From: Todiramphus chloris collaris
Lineage: Eukaryota; Chordata; Aves; Coraciiformes; Alcedinidae
Direction: 5' to 3'
Length of the DNA: 64,000 nucleotides
Assembly: GCA_025345505.1 (NCBI GenBank)
Contig: JANVCC010000014.1
Span: 774,559-838,558, forward strand
The notes under the pieces were generated by a model that had not been told where the DNA came from, made no database searches, and saw nothing but the letters and a program-made list of their open reading frames with translations. Of the stretch, positions 49,901 to 61,739 are shown in pieces. Both the position numbers and the translations under genes were made by a program. Positions within the stretch are counted from its first letter, which is position 1, and every line of letters begins with the position of its first letter.

Positions 49901-51029
49901 ATATTTTTTTTTCCATTTTTTTAAATAATGGGAAATACAGCTTTGTAACACACATCTTGTTCCATATTCTGTTTTAGATAGTATTTGTCTTCTCACAGGA
50001 GTTGCTGTGCAGCATTTTTACATTCTCTGGTTTGCACACTGCAAGTAAGCAGTAAGTATCAATGGGAACAGCCTGTACTTTTATTGTGCCTTTTCATTTT
50101 CAATTTCAGAAATGATCCCAGGTTAATGGTGCTTGCATAGTCAGAAAAATTGGACATTTTTTAAAGGAACAGTGTGATTTGCTATTCTGTACATTTAATG
50201 TAGTAAGCTAAAGTTTTTCTTTAGTATCTCTTTAGTAGAAGAAGTTCAGGCTTCTGAGATAGAGATATAAACCTACTGCCCAACCAGGAAAAACAAGCTC
50301 ATTCATTGATTTTATATAGGATTGGAAGAGTACACATGAATCATCTGAATTGCGTGATATCTTTTCTCTGGCAACTAGTCTGTTAAATTAGCTTCAAAGC
50401 TGTCAAATTCAAAAACACAAAGTAAGAGTGACATGTTATGTCCAGTGGGTGTTTGTGTCCTAGGAAGAGGTATCATGCTAGCCTTGGGAAAAGCCTAAAA
50501 GGTAACTTCCATTATTATTCTACTGAAAACCAGAAAAAGAGTAACTGAATAATTAAGCTGATTCTCTCTGAATGGGATGAAATAAATCCTGATGTGATTT
50601 TTCTCTCTTCCTTCACTCTTCTTCCTGTCCTCTTTGCCCCAGTGTCTCCCTGGCTTCTGCATTCCCACTGAACTGTCCATCCTTTCCCCAAACCCTTCTT
50701 CTCAGGTCCCAATAGTATGTGTTTCTAACTGTTTCTGATTTCCTTTTTATATCTCCGAACTACAAATTCTGAGTTTGACTGCCAGAGCAAGGCAGAAATA
50801 GGTAACAGTGGGTAGACACAGAAGTTTAAAGGTATGAACTTAACCTCAAGTTGTCCACCTATGTCATTGCATCGCTGCCCCCAACCAGTTCCTTGGCAAC
50901 GTGGATCTCTTTTGCCTTTGATACGAGAGCTCTTTGCTCATCCCTTGCCATCCATCTGGACTGGCACTGGTACAGTCAGTCATTGTCTCCTTCTGTAGGT
51001 TGGCAAGGAGAGCCCTTGAGTTCTGCTGC

Positions 51030-51260
51030 AGGAAAGCAGCGGCGGGAAGGTTGGCTTGGCTGGAGGGCCTCACGTTTTGAAGCCCCCGAGCCCTGCGTGT
51101 GCCGGCTTGCGCTCGGAGGAGCGGCTCTGAGCAGGAGCTGCCGTGTGAGAGTGTGCACCTGCACTCTGCCGGCTGCCGGGAAATGCTGGAGCATGGCAGC
51201 GCTGACTCCGAGGGCAGCTGGGTGGCTACGTTAACAGCCGGTGAGAAAGGGTGTCGGTTT
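51030..51260. promoter_or_regulatory. Small CpG-island-like patch in the intron
   Basis: About 230 bases are strongly GC-rich, with roughly 17 CpG dinucleotides by hand count, in the middle of AT-rich intron. CpG is close to its expected frequency here while almost absent in the flanks, which suggests an unmethylated element. A consensus-like splice donor (CCG|GTGAGA) sits at 51239-51246 and an ATG at 51193 opens only 13 codons. This could be an internal or antisense promoter with a first exon, or an enhancer. No TATA box is seen. Function is inferred from composition only. Confidence 0.45.
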
Positions 51261-52873
51261 AGGTAGAGGATCTCCCAGCTCTCAGAAAGGCTGAAGCATC
51301 TTAAAAGGCCAGAGGACTGTTAGGAGAGGGCGTAAGCCTTGCTCAAGAGAGAAGGACCTCTGAGGGCTGTGGTGGTTCTGTGCCACGGCAAGGAGACACG
51401 GAGGTTCCCACTGCCACCCAGGGACTGGAGGCTCATGCCACTCAGTGTATTTTGTAAAATCAGAAGTTGAAATGGCATTACAGATCACCACTACTGACGT
51501 TTTGAAGCCCTATGCGTTCTTTCCCCCTCCCTTCTGTGGCAGATGCTGGTGTATGCGTGTGAAGTGTTTCTATCAGCATATATTGACAGAGTTCTCAAGT
51601 GTTATTAAAATCTGGGAAGTTCTTTTGGTGGTTTTGTGTTCATGCTGAACACGAACAGCAAGCAGGTAGAAACCTGTGAAACCACACTGGAGCTTTAGGA
51701 AGACAGAATTAAAAAAAAAACAAAAAAAGCACCTTAATGTTACAGTTCCTTTCTTGACTTTTTTTGTTTTTTTAAGGTTAACCTGTGTCGCTTCCTGATA
51801 GGGCCAAGCAACTCAAAACCACCTCCTTAAAAAGCGAGCATTAAGGAAGATAAATAGAATAATATGGCCAGAGCAGACCTTGGCATTTATGCAGGACTGA
51901 GAAGAAATGCCAAGGATTCTGCACCTAACAGTTTGCATGCTTACATTCCATAAACATGCATCACAATGCTACTTGATTATTACATCTAAATAATCCTAAA
52001 CCTGTTTTGGGGAGTATTATAGCCTTCTAAATAATGGGGTTTGGGGCTGTAATTCCACCTCCTTTTGCAAACAATGGTAAACTTTCCGTTGACTTGAATG
52101 CAATCAGTACAATGTATTTCTGTTTCTTTCAGTGTACTGCCTTAATTAGAGGCTTGCCCCAGATTTATAAGCGAAGTCATAATTCCAACAATTCGCCTGG
52201 ACAATTACTCGATGATGGCCCAGGATGGGCAGAATTTTGATCCCAGCTGGCCATCAATTTATGCTGGGAAACCTCCAGTCTCATGGCCCTTCAGATCTAA
52301 ATCACAATAGCGGTGCATGCAGGTGCCCTTCCCATGTGTGTGGGCACTTACTACTAAAACCCCCACAATTTTATTTTCTCTGTTTCTATGGTCAGTAAGA
52401 ACTGTAATTCAGCTACACATTTTAAAATATGTACCTTGCAGTATTTTTGGTTTTGATGATTTACATTTAATTGCAAGGATTTTTTTGAAGGCTTCTAAAC
52501 CTTTATTTAGCCTGTATAGCACTGAATAGTAGTGTGTTTTCTGACTATGGTAGGGTTCATATATGCTAATCAGTCTGCTTAGAAACCACTGTGCAGCACT
52601 GGGCTCCAATCTGCAGTGAGAGGAGCCTGTAAAGATTAGCCAGTATCTGAATGCAGTCACCTTTCATCTACATGTTGCCTGATGAAGAGCTGGAATGTCT
52701 GTATCTTGTGTTCTCATTGCAATGAGTCTGAACCAGGCTTTTCTGTATTAAGGATTAATTCAAAGCAAAACAAGTTTCTGTAACGGCTGTTACAGACAGC
52801 AAGTCAAAGATCTAACTTTCTTTAAACTACACCCCTCACACACCCAGTTGCGGGCATTTTGCAGTCCCTCCCT

Positions 52874-53436
52874 TGTCCTGCTTTTGGCTGGGATTGCGTT
52901 TTCTTCAACAGTAGCTGGTACAGTGCTGTGTTTTGGATTTAGTGAGAGAATAATGTTGATGATTTTAGTTGCTTGGTAGTGTTTATGCTAAGTCAGGGAC
53001 TTTTCAGCTTCTCATGCACTGCCAATGAGAAGGCTAGAAGGGCACAAGAAGTTAGGAAGGGACACAGCCAGGACAGCTGGCCCAAACTGGCCAAAGGAAT
53101 ATTCCATACCATATAACATCATGCCCAGTATTTAACTGGGGAAAAAGCTGGCTGGGGGTTGCTGCCTGAAAACTGACTGGCCATCAGTTGGCAAGTGGTG
53201 AGCAACTGCATTGTGCATCACTTGTTTTGTATATTCTAATTATTTTATTACTATTATTGTATTTATTATTATTATCATTATTATTATTTTCTTCCTTTTC
53301 TGTCCTATTAAGCTATCTTTGTCTCAACCCCTGAGTTTTACTGTTTTTTTCTGATCCTCTCCCCCATTCCATTGTGAGGAGGAGTGAGCGAGTGGCTGTG
53401 TGGTACTTAGTCACCTGCTGGGGTTAAACCACAACA
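52874..53436 (+). mobile_element. Probable solo LTR of an avian ERVL-type endogenous retrovirus
   Basis: The segment begins TGTCCTG...GGCTGGGATTG and ends GGGGTTAAACCACAACA. In between are 'ggtacagtgctgtgttttgg', 'ggacttttcagcttctcatg', 'gggacacagccaggacagct', 'aatattccataccatataac', a (TTA/TTAT)n stretch at 53240-53290, 'ttctgtcctattaagctatc' and 'gagtgagcgagtggctgtg'. These are the ordered landmarks of a common bird ERVL LTR. It is flanked by no viral genes, so it is probably a solo LTR left by recombination. The motif gtccct occurs at 52864-52869 and at 53437-53442, close to both ends, but it does not abut the left end exactly, so the target-site duplication is unclear. Confidence 0.88.
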
Positions 53437-53833
53437 GTCCCTTAATGAGCTTCTTATTTTGAAGAGGTCAGACTCATCCAGAACACTGTTTATTTTTCTC
53501 CTTTCTTGTGCAGCACCTTGCACTTGTCTGCAGTCATTCCTCTGTGAAGTCTTGCCTAATTGTGTACTTTTGCTCGGTCTTTCGGGAAATTCCTAGTGAT
53601 CCTCCCAAGCCTTGGTTAAGCTGAATGTTTCTGTGTTGTCAGCAACTTTCACCACCTGTCTATTCGGCCTATTTTACAGAAAATTCATAGCACCTGGCAC
53701 ATCCCATTTGTTTGGGCACTAAGCAAATGAACCACTACGTTTCCCTTGAGAGTGCTCAGAATGGGCAGCAGGCAGAGGCAACAAGAGTTCTCCTTGGGGC
53801 CCAAACATGCCTGACACTGAAAATCTGTACTAG

Positions 53834-53929
53834 TTTTTTTTTCTTTTGTTGTTTTGTTTTGGGTCTGGTTTTTGTTGTCTTACTGGGTTTGGGTTAGGTT
53901 TTTTTCGGGGTTGGGTTTTTTTGGTAGTG
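53834..53929 (+). repeat. T/G-rich tract with telomere-like G runs
   Basis: Nearly all T and G. G runs at 53885-53887, 53891-53893, 53907-53910 and 53913-53915 are separated by T-rich loops and include GGGTTTGGGTTAGG. Four runs could in principle form a G-quadruplex, although one loop is long (13 bases). Confidence 0.85.
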
Positions 53930-54580
53930 CTGTGTGTGAAGAACAGCAAATGCTCAAATAAAACAAACAAGAGTGATTCGAAAATGGCCGGTGCCTTTGC
54001 CTCAAATCAACCCCATCTTATAATAACAGTTGTACTGAGCTTTGTGGAACTGAAGAATGAAGCTTGTGGCTTGTAAAAGCAAGGTGCCGAAGGCACCAAG
54101 AAGACACCACTCTAGGATGCAAGCTGCTGCTGTGTAGCATCTTTGGACAGAGGGTATTCTGTTGAAGAGCCCTCCTGTGCGTTGCCTACTTCAGTGTGTG
54201 GGTGTCAAGTCCACTAGGAAGATGGAAGAGCAAGTGGTTAGACACAGAGCAGTGGGAATACTGTGTTGGCTGGTCAGAAGCATTGTCTGGAAAGTGAAGC
54301 TCATTTTAAGTGAATGTGGTAAGGAAATATGGAGGAAAAGGATGGCTAAAATAGGTTTGGGTTTTGGTTTTTTTTTTCCTTTTTGTTGGAATAAGAGGAG
54401 TCAGGGAAACATGAGCTGCCAGCAAGAACATCTGAAAGGCATTGTAAAGGTATTTGCGAATACTGTGACATGAGTCTTTAACCTAGATATATTGAACTGA
54501 AAGGGATGCAGATACTAGCATGAGCATGGAATGCTAGATAAATGCAAAAAATTTGAGTTGCTTTTTCATGGGGCATGTGA

Positions 54581-54601
54581 TTTTTTTTTTTTTTTTTTTT
54601 T
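54581..54601 (+). repeat. T21 homopolymer
   Basis: A run of 21 T. A minus-strand retro-insert tail was considered, but no body is recognisable upstream or downstream. Confidence 0.95.
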
Positions 54602-56857
54602 CCTCACAAGGGAGAGTTTTGAGAAACAGATCCAAGTTCTGAGAAGCAGTAATGGTGAAAGAGCTAGCAATAGCTGAAGGATGACTGAACACCAACTGCA
54701 GCTGGAGTGCTGCTGGCTATACTGGGTATTCTAACTGTTTGGATCCTTCTTCTTTTTTAGTATGACAAATAAACAGTAGTTTATAGTGAATCTTCATATT
54801 CAGTCTCAGAGTGATTTAAATGGTTGACTAAAAGGTCACTTCAGTGCCCTGATACATTTTGTGAAATTCTCAGAAAGCAGAGGTGAAGCGTGAATGAGAT
54901 ACAGGAACAGTCTCTAAAGATGAGTAAAGGTTGGACTTTTCAATTGCAGTCAGTTCAGCCTCCAAATTCATAAGTATTCTTTGTGCTTTAGACTTTTTTT
55001 TTTTAATGTACTATTTATTTTTACAGTGAGGATCTAAAAGCTTCGTTTCTGTAAGTGACTCAGGAAGAACTATAATTCAATAATTATTTTGGCTAGAAAT
55101 TAGTCTCTTATGTAAGTAGAAAATAAAGATTCATAAAGTGAATAATATTTTGTTTCTTCAGTAACATGTCATTATCAGCTTGTCTTTTAGAATTTCAGCC
55201 TTTCCAAGTTCAATTTCAGCCGTCTTATGTGTTTACTTACCTGTTTTAATTAAGAATTGGCACGAATAAAAGAAAACAAAATTACTTGTTTCTGAGCTGA
55301 TACGATCTTAATTGAGAATGCCTGGCTCTCATATTGTCATTGATCACTTATTTTTGTGAATTATATCAAGGCATACATAAGGAATACGTAATACTCCCCT
55401 ATGGCAATATCTAGCTAAAGGAGCTGAGAGAGCCCAGGTGTTTTAACAAGGTGGTTTGAAAAAGCTCCAAAAATAGTATGTGGTTTTGGAATCCTTGGAA
55501 GAGGCAGGTGACAGCTTTCCAAACACCTGGACTCCTTGATCCACCTGTAGGATAAGCTCTCCTGCCTAAGACATTGCAGCATATTCATATCTTTGCCATC
55601 CTTCAACAATGCCCACTTCTTCATGGCGTAGCTTCAGAACAAAGGTGCAACATTTCTGTGCACGCCCTGTGCCCCAGAAAACATATACTTCTTGACTTGT
55701 TTCCTTCAAATTTTCAGATACGACTTTGAAGGACAGAGGTCTGTAGGAAATGGGAAATGAGAGTCTTTAACATGCTTTATAACTTTGATGTCCTTATGTG
55801 TGCTCCCTCCAAGTGCCACACATAGAGGGAAAAGTGCATATACTTACCCAAGTAATGGTTTGATTTTTAACTCAAGTGTAGTTTCTAAGTAGAGCCTTTC
55901 AAACTGTGCAGTAGTAATAAATCAGACATAAGCTGTGAGACATTAAAATATAAAATGGCAGAAGTGGAGATTTAGCTATGTTTTTGCTGCTTTTTCCCAC
56001 TCATTAATGCCTAATGAGTAGGGGTAAATTGTGAGAGGATATTGAGCAATGTAGAGAGAAGTGGCATAAAAGACCAATGTGTACAGTTGTGTAGGAGGGA
56101 AAAAATGGGCACCAGCAAAGAGTGTGTGGGGGGAAAATACAGTTGTGTCAGTGAACTACTTTCATTATAAGTGTATGATTTGATCTGTTTCTTTCACCTT
56201 TCATGTACACTATAAGCAAACTAATAAATTGTAAGTGTAGGCAAAAAAGAAATCATCCAATATACCAAAAAAGTTGAAACCAATGAGATGTAAGATAAGG
56301 TGATCAGCAGACTTTTCAACACATCTTTATGGGAAGAGAAATAGAAGCCCCAGAACTATGTGCAGCTTAGGAAGAATCTATCATGTGTATTAAGTGGTTA
56401 TTTGTTACTACTATTAAAAATTTGCTTGCTGTTTCCAAGCCTAACTTCAGCTTTTTGAAATGCCTAACTTGCATTTTTGAATCATGTTGTTCCCTTATCT
56501 CCCAGATCGAAGAGTCTTGGACCTATTTAGAAATACTTAGACTGTATTAGATGTGGTTAAGGCGCATGTTATGTAGTACCCGCCCATGTCATGACTTTGG
56601 GTGATATATCCACACGGTCTCTTTGAGGCAGAGGCATATAATCTATCCCAATTGTTTTCGCAGGGTTATGTGTAAAATAATTGACCTAGGAGGAGCTTCT
56701 GACTAGTGGCATCCTCACCCCATACCAAGATGTGACAGAGGCATGCATCAGTGCTGACAATCACCTTTGTTTTTGCAGGGAGGAAATCTGGATACTCTGG
56801 AAGGCTAAATTCTGTTAAGTCCTGGGTAATCTACAGCATGTTCCCACCAAATTACTT

Positions 56858-56890
56858 GAACTGGAAGGGGTCATCAAGTCCAACCCATTA
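56858..56890 (-). mobile_element. Possible CR1 3' tail on minus strand
   Basis: 'ctggaaggggtcatcaagtc' and 'caaccca' read on the minus strand as GGGTTGGACTTGATGACCCC followed by TTCCAG, the usual end of CR1. Only about 30 bases match. The expected neighbouring parts are absent or too decayed to recognise. Confidence 0.45.
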
Positions 56891-57931
56891 GGAACATGGG
56901 TGTTTTTTTTAATTATTCCCCAGGAAACAGGGTAGGATAAAATACAGTTAATATATGTTGCATTAAATGTTATTGAGAGCCTTGATTTTCTGAAATTTTA
57001 AGTTGGTGCTCAAGGGGAAAAAAGATCATATTTCAGTGTTATGAGAGTTGGAAATTTCTAGAGCTAGCAAGGTTGTTCTAGAGGAGATATATACTCTAGA
57101 GGTTTGTACAAGGCATCTCATCTACCCTTCTGCACCAAAACCTCAGTCTCATCTGGTGTAAAGGCTATAAACAAGATCATCTAGAAACAGCTTTTAGCTA
57201 TGTTTGTTCCCAAGACATCAAGAGACAGATAGCGCGGATCGTCTCCTCAGACTCTACCCCATTCACTTAGCAACAGATCCTTTTGCGAGGAAGCAACTCA
57301 AGCATATTTCATGCAGTTTTTATTCCTTGAAAGAAACAGGACCTTTCAGTAATCAGCGTGGTTATCTCCTTTATGAGAAACAGTCCTTTGCGACAGCTGG
57401 TGCAGAGCACACTGTGGTTCAGTCCATCTAACCTCATCTACACTATTGCTTAAACTCAGTGACTGAGAAAGCCTTTGTGGACTCTGTTAAGCAACTTGTG
57501 GTCTTCTCACTTACTGAAATGTCACTGAGGTATGCAACAATTTAGTCAGCATCTCTGCTGGTGGCTGGGAGCTGATGGGAAATGCTGTAAGAAGCAGCAA
57601 TAACTGATGGGACAGATGAGTCCTCCTCCTGCTCAGTTTGGGCAGTGACCCACCGTGATGAAAGCAGCTCCTTCTGTGTCTCTGGGTCTTGAACACAATT
57701 ACTGCAGCTCACTGTTAGACGAGACTCACCAGACCTGGTCCTGGGTGATTGGAGTGCCCTTTGGCAGGCCATGAAGAAATAAGGAAACTGGCAGTCAGTG
57801 CTGCTGGTGGGGATGAGGTTAGGGGCTTGAATTTGGGCTCTTCTGTTCCTGTGTGGTACTTCCTGGCACCACATGACTCACCTAGCCAACCTCAGCCATT
57901 TGAGAGCTGGTTGGTGTCACAGGGAAATATT

Positions 57932-58347
57932 TGACACAATTATAATTTAGCAGCAATTCAAGATTTATTAATGTTGAGAGGTAGATCAAAAGGTTGAATT
58001 TCAGCAGCACTTAATGATTAACCAATTTATAGTTGACAGGGCGATTCAGCAGAATATGTTGTGATCAAAACAGTGACAACTACAGGTTCGATAATGACAA
58101 GATTCACATTAATTTACTACAAGGTATCCTAAATCAAAGTGTATATATATGTATATGCGTAGGTATAACCACATAACATGCAAAAACACAGACAGAATTA
58201 TTTTGATCCAGTAGAATATATACACAACTGCACTCATGAAAGCAGATGTGTACATTCAAACACATAGATAGGCAGAGAGGTGGATGAAAGAGGGGCCAGC
58301 CTATAGTTAAAATTTCCCCCTTCTTGAGTTTAGACTAAATGCTTACA
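57932..58347 (-). mobile_element. Possible solo LTR on the minus strand (unassigned ERV)
   Basis: Read on the minus strand, the segment starts TGTAAGCATTTAG and ends GCTAAATTATAATTGTGTCA. It therefore has TG...CA ends, an AATAAA signal (57964-57969 complement) about 35 bases before the end and a CTATAAAT box further upstream. The flanks are atatt on the left and atact on the right, one mismatch from a 5-bp target duplication. No viral coding sequence is seen. The family is not identified, and the boundaries rest on these weak terminal signals. Confidence 0.4.
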
Positions 58348-59799
58348 ATACTTTGTCATTCTCAGAGGATGATAATTGAGTTTTGAGAAGTGGGACTTCA
58401 TCCTGGACTTTTCACAGAGTTTGTGCCTGAGAGACGTCTCACTCAGGGGAGATGCTGGACACGGCCCCGTGCGACCCAGGGCAGCTCAAAGGGTCTTGCT
58501 TCAGGATCACCGTTTAAAGGGTCTGAGATAGTTGACTTATGTCAGGTATTTTTCCACTCTGGCCCACCTCAGATGTTGAAATATTCTATTACTTTCTACC
58601 AGTTGTACAGTCCCATAACTTCCTGAATTTTGAAGTTTTGATATCATTCCCCTGTTGGCCGTGACCCAGGTACAGATGTACTAGGCTGTCAGGGAGAGAT
58701 TGATTCCCAAGCGATAGGGAAAGCAGTACCAGTCTTGGGAAAGTAGGGGCTCAGAGCACACCAAGAAGATACCTTAACCTTCTCATTAGCTGTCTTTTGC
58801 AATCTGTTCCTGACTTACTTTAGATTGGTGAGTGTTCTAAGAAGAGGGGGAATCTCATCAGGCCATGAGTGACAGAGGGCCGTACCACCACAGCTGGGTC
58901 CTCCAAGCTCTTCACCTAAATACCTTCACTAGTGACAGGGGAGAGACTGGCACATCCAAAACACAATTCTCTCCACCTCAGACACCTCTTTTGAGGAGAG
59001 CAGCAGAAATGACTGGTTGGGGCTAGGCAGCTAACCTCTAAGCAGCTGTAGTTAACTGAGATAATCTCCCTTCTTTCTGTTCCTTTGCTGCCATGCATAA
59101 TTCATTCCTTTACCAGGAAGATAAGTGTTTGTTGGAATTAGTGAAACACCAGTTTAAAAGTTCCCAGGAAGGTTTGTGTTGAAACATTTCAACCTGCTGC
59201 AAAGCAATTTGTGTCTGTTTGTATTAAACAGAACATTTATATATATATATATTTTATTTTTATTTTTTCACATGGGATAAGAGAGAGAATAATTTAACAA
59301 ATAACTCAACTACCATTTCTAGAGAAACTCAGGAGATATGTCTGTTATTGTAGCTGGCTTCAGTCCAGCAAAGCCATTAGGCATGGGTAACTCCAACAAA
59401 AAGAAATCTGCTTAGCTCCCCCTCCTTATGCTTTTTAAGGCATTGATCCTGTGTGCTGATCCATTTAGCACACTGGGCTGAAATATTTGAGGACTCACAA
59501 GGGAAAGACCACAGTCTGGTTCAAGGTTATATTTACCAGCTCTTCCTGCCCCAACCCAAAACCAGCCATGCAAACTTTTTCCCATCCCCAAACCCAAAGA
59601 GTTTTCCTGTTCTGCAGTTTCTGTGTGTTACATGCCATCCCCCATCCAATCCTATATGCTTTGGACCTGAGCCCAAACAAAACACAGGCATCATTCACAA
59701 GAAGAGAGCTAGTAGGTTTCTCTGGTGGTAACATCACAGACAGACAAATATCATCTCAGGCACAGAAGGGAAGGCTTAATGTTTGTAATGTTGAGATTT

Positions 59800-59866
59800 C
59801 TTTTTTTTGTTTGGTTGGTTTTGGGGTTTTTTTGTTTGTTTGCTTTTTTTTTGTTTTGTTTCTGGT
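59800..59866 (+). repeat. T/G-rich low-complexity tract
   Basis: Irregular TTTG, TTGG and T8 units, of the same type as 53834-53929. It is followed by a G9 run at 59880-59888. Confidence 0.85.
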
Positions 59867-60201
59867 TTACTTCAGATGTGGGGGGGGAACTTGGATCATT
59901 GAAAAGAACAGTAAAGGGCATGAAATCAGTTGTGCTATTTATGGAGTAATTGGTTCAGATAAGGACCTGTCAGAATTTTTATATAGCTTTGCCAGTTTTA
60001 AATCTCCATAACAGGAACACACCAGTAGGTTCTGGGATTTTTTTTCCTGAATGTACTGGAACTATGCAGTTCAGTTGATACTTCTCTGTGTTTCTAGTGA
60101 ACACTTCTAGCTCCCCACGGGTATTCTAATATGAGCCAGCGGAGAACCTTTTCTCTGTGGTGTTGGTTGTCATAAATGTGCCTGTGTACATGATCTGGGA
60201 A

Positions 60202-60510
60202 TTAAGACCTGCATTGAAGCTCTGAAATTTTATGTTTGATGGTTGTGTCTTCATTGCCTGACATGTAAGTTTTGTCTGTTTTACAGAGATTTGCACAGTG
60301 CTGTGTGTGTCTGTACTTGCTGGCACAGTGCCTATGAGCAGCATCAGTGTAACGCAGATGTGCTTCACCTTTCTCACTCCCTGTTTCATGCAGATGCTCC
60401 ATGTTGACAGTAGTGCCATCTGCCCCTTCCATGAGTGGAAGACCCTTTGAAGAAATGTTCCTTCCTTTGTAAAGGTCACGGTCTGCCACCACCATGAACA
60501 CTGCCTTCAT
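60202..60510 (-). other. Unassigned 102-codon ATG frame on minus strand
   Basis: The frame opens with ATG at 60508-60510 (MKAVFMVVADRDLYKG...) and runs to a stop near 60202. It has no recognised domain, signal peptide or polyA signal. One of the very few ATG-started frames over 100 codons here, but within chance for 64 kb read on both strands. Confidence 0.15.
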
Positions 60511-61722
60511 CTATGAATAGTTCAGCTGAAGCTATCTTTAAGCCAGACAGAAAAATAAATTGCTCACAGTGGAAAGAGCTCTTCAACATGATCCAGATTG
60601 CCTCAGTGTAGCCCCTTGGGACTATTCATGCAGTGAGATACTCTTCACTGTGAATAGGAATGACAAAAATCTGGCCCAGAGTTACTTCCCCAAAAAAATG
60701 TAAATATAGAAACTGCCACAGAAACACGTGCAGGGGCACAGAAGTCTTTTTTCCACTGATGATCTTTCCCAGCAAGGTCCCTCTCTCAAGAGAGTGGCCA
60801 TGTCAGTTCAAAGCTTCACTAGCATTGCAGGTTGACAAGGGGAAACATTGCTGATCCAGCTCAGAGAAGCAGGCAACTTGCTTCTGTAAAATTACACCTA
60901 GTAAAGCTGTTGGAGTTCATGTCAGGCGTATCTGAATCACTCATATCTGTCATGAGAGGAAGAAGGGCTCATATGAGGATGAGCAGCTGTCTAGACATAG
61001 AGTAACTTTTGGTGAAGTGTGCAAGCCGTAAGTGCAGTAATCTGTAAGTACTGACTGCTAGTTTTATTGTATTTCATAGAGATTTGCAAAACACTGAACC
61101 CCAGAAAATATGTGTTTGATTTACTACATAGATGCCGAACACCTGGTCCCTGGTGTGGTAGGAGGATCCAGGTTTTTGTACAAGGGGCATTTCCTTGTCA
61201 GGCTGTTTTCTTCTTCCTTAGCTCTGTTGATAGCACACAGTGTATTCTCCGGCAAGTCACTTGCCTGTTTGCACTTCTCTCCGTGCCCAGTTAACACTGG
61301 TGAGTGGGCAGGAGAAATCAGGCTGAGGTTTTCTGTGAGTGGAGAATTGGATTGATTCCCTTGGCATAATGTTTCAGACCACTGACTTGGCCTTAAAAGC
61401 CAGGCACTCTCATCCCCACAGCATGAATTAGCTATGGTAATCTTTGCAAGTGGAGCCATAAGTAACAAAACTGGTCAGATACAGGCAGCCGGTGCTGCTT
61501 TTAGCAATACTAGTGTGCTTCTCTAATAGTTTTATTGCATTACACTCATTTGCAAGGGCTTATTTCACCTTTCATTTGTGCACCATGTTCATGCAATGCA
61601 CAGCAACGCCATCTTCATTTTTTTTGCAACCTCTAGTGCTGGGGAAGAGAGAGATGATGATTTCTGTTGCTGTTGTTGTTAACCTCACATAACTCTTCAA
61701 TTATTTCCTCCTTCATTTTCCC

Positions 61723-61739
61723 TTTTTTTTTTTTTTTTT
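61723..61739 (+). repeat. T17 homopolymer in a pyrimidine-rich stretch
   Basis: T17 lies within T/C-rich sequence from about 61695 to 61747. Confidence 0.9.

Noticed and set aside
49679..49996. Lys/Arg/Glu-rich 105-codon minus-strand frame
   Set aside because: It is the complement of the polypyrimidine tract and starts with GTG; low-complexity artefact.
51193..51234. ATG followed by 13 codons inside the CpG patch
   Set aside because: Too short to call a gene; mentioned only as part of the possible promoter patch.
59487..60011. 174-codon open frame, longest in the window
   Set aside because: It starts with TTG and runs through a T/G-rich low-complexity tract that yields a Phe/Leu/Val run. 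There is no recognised domain, so it is a composition artefact.
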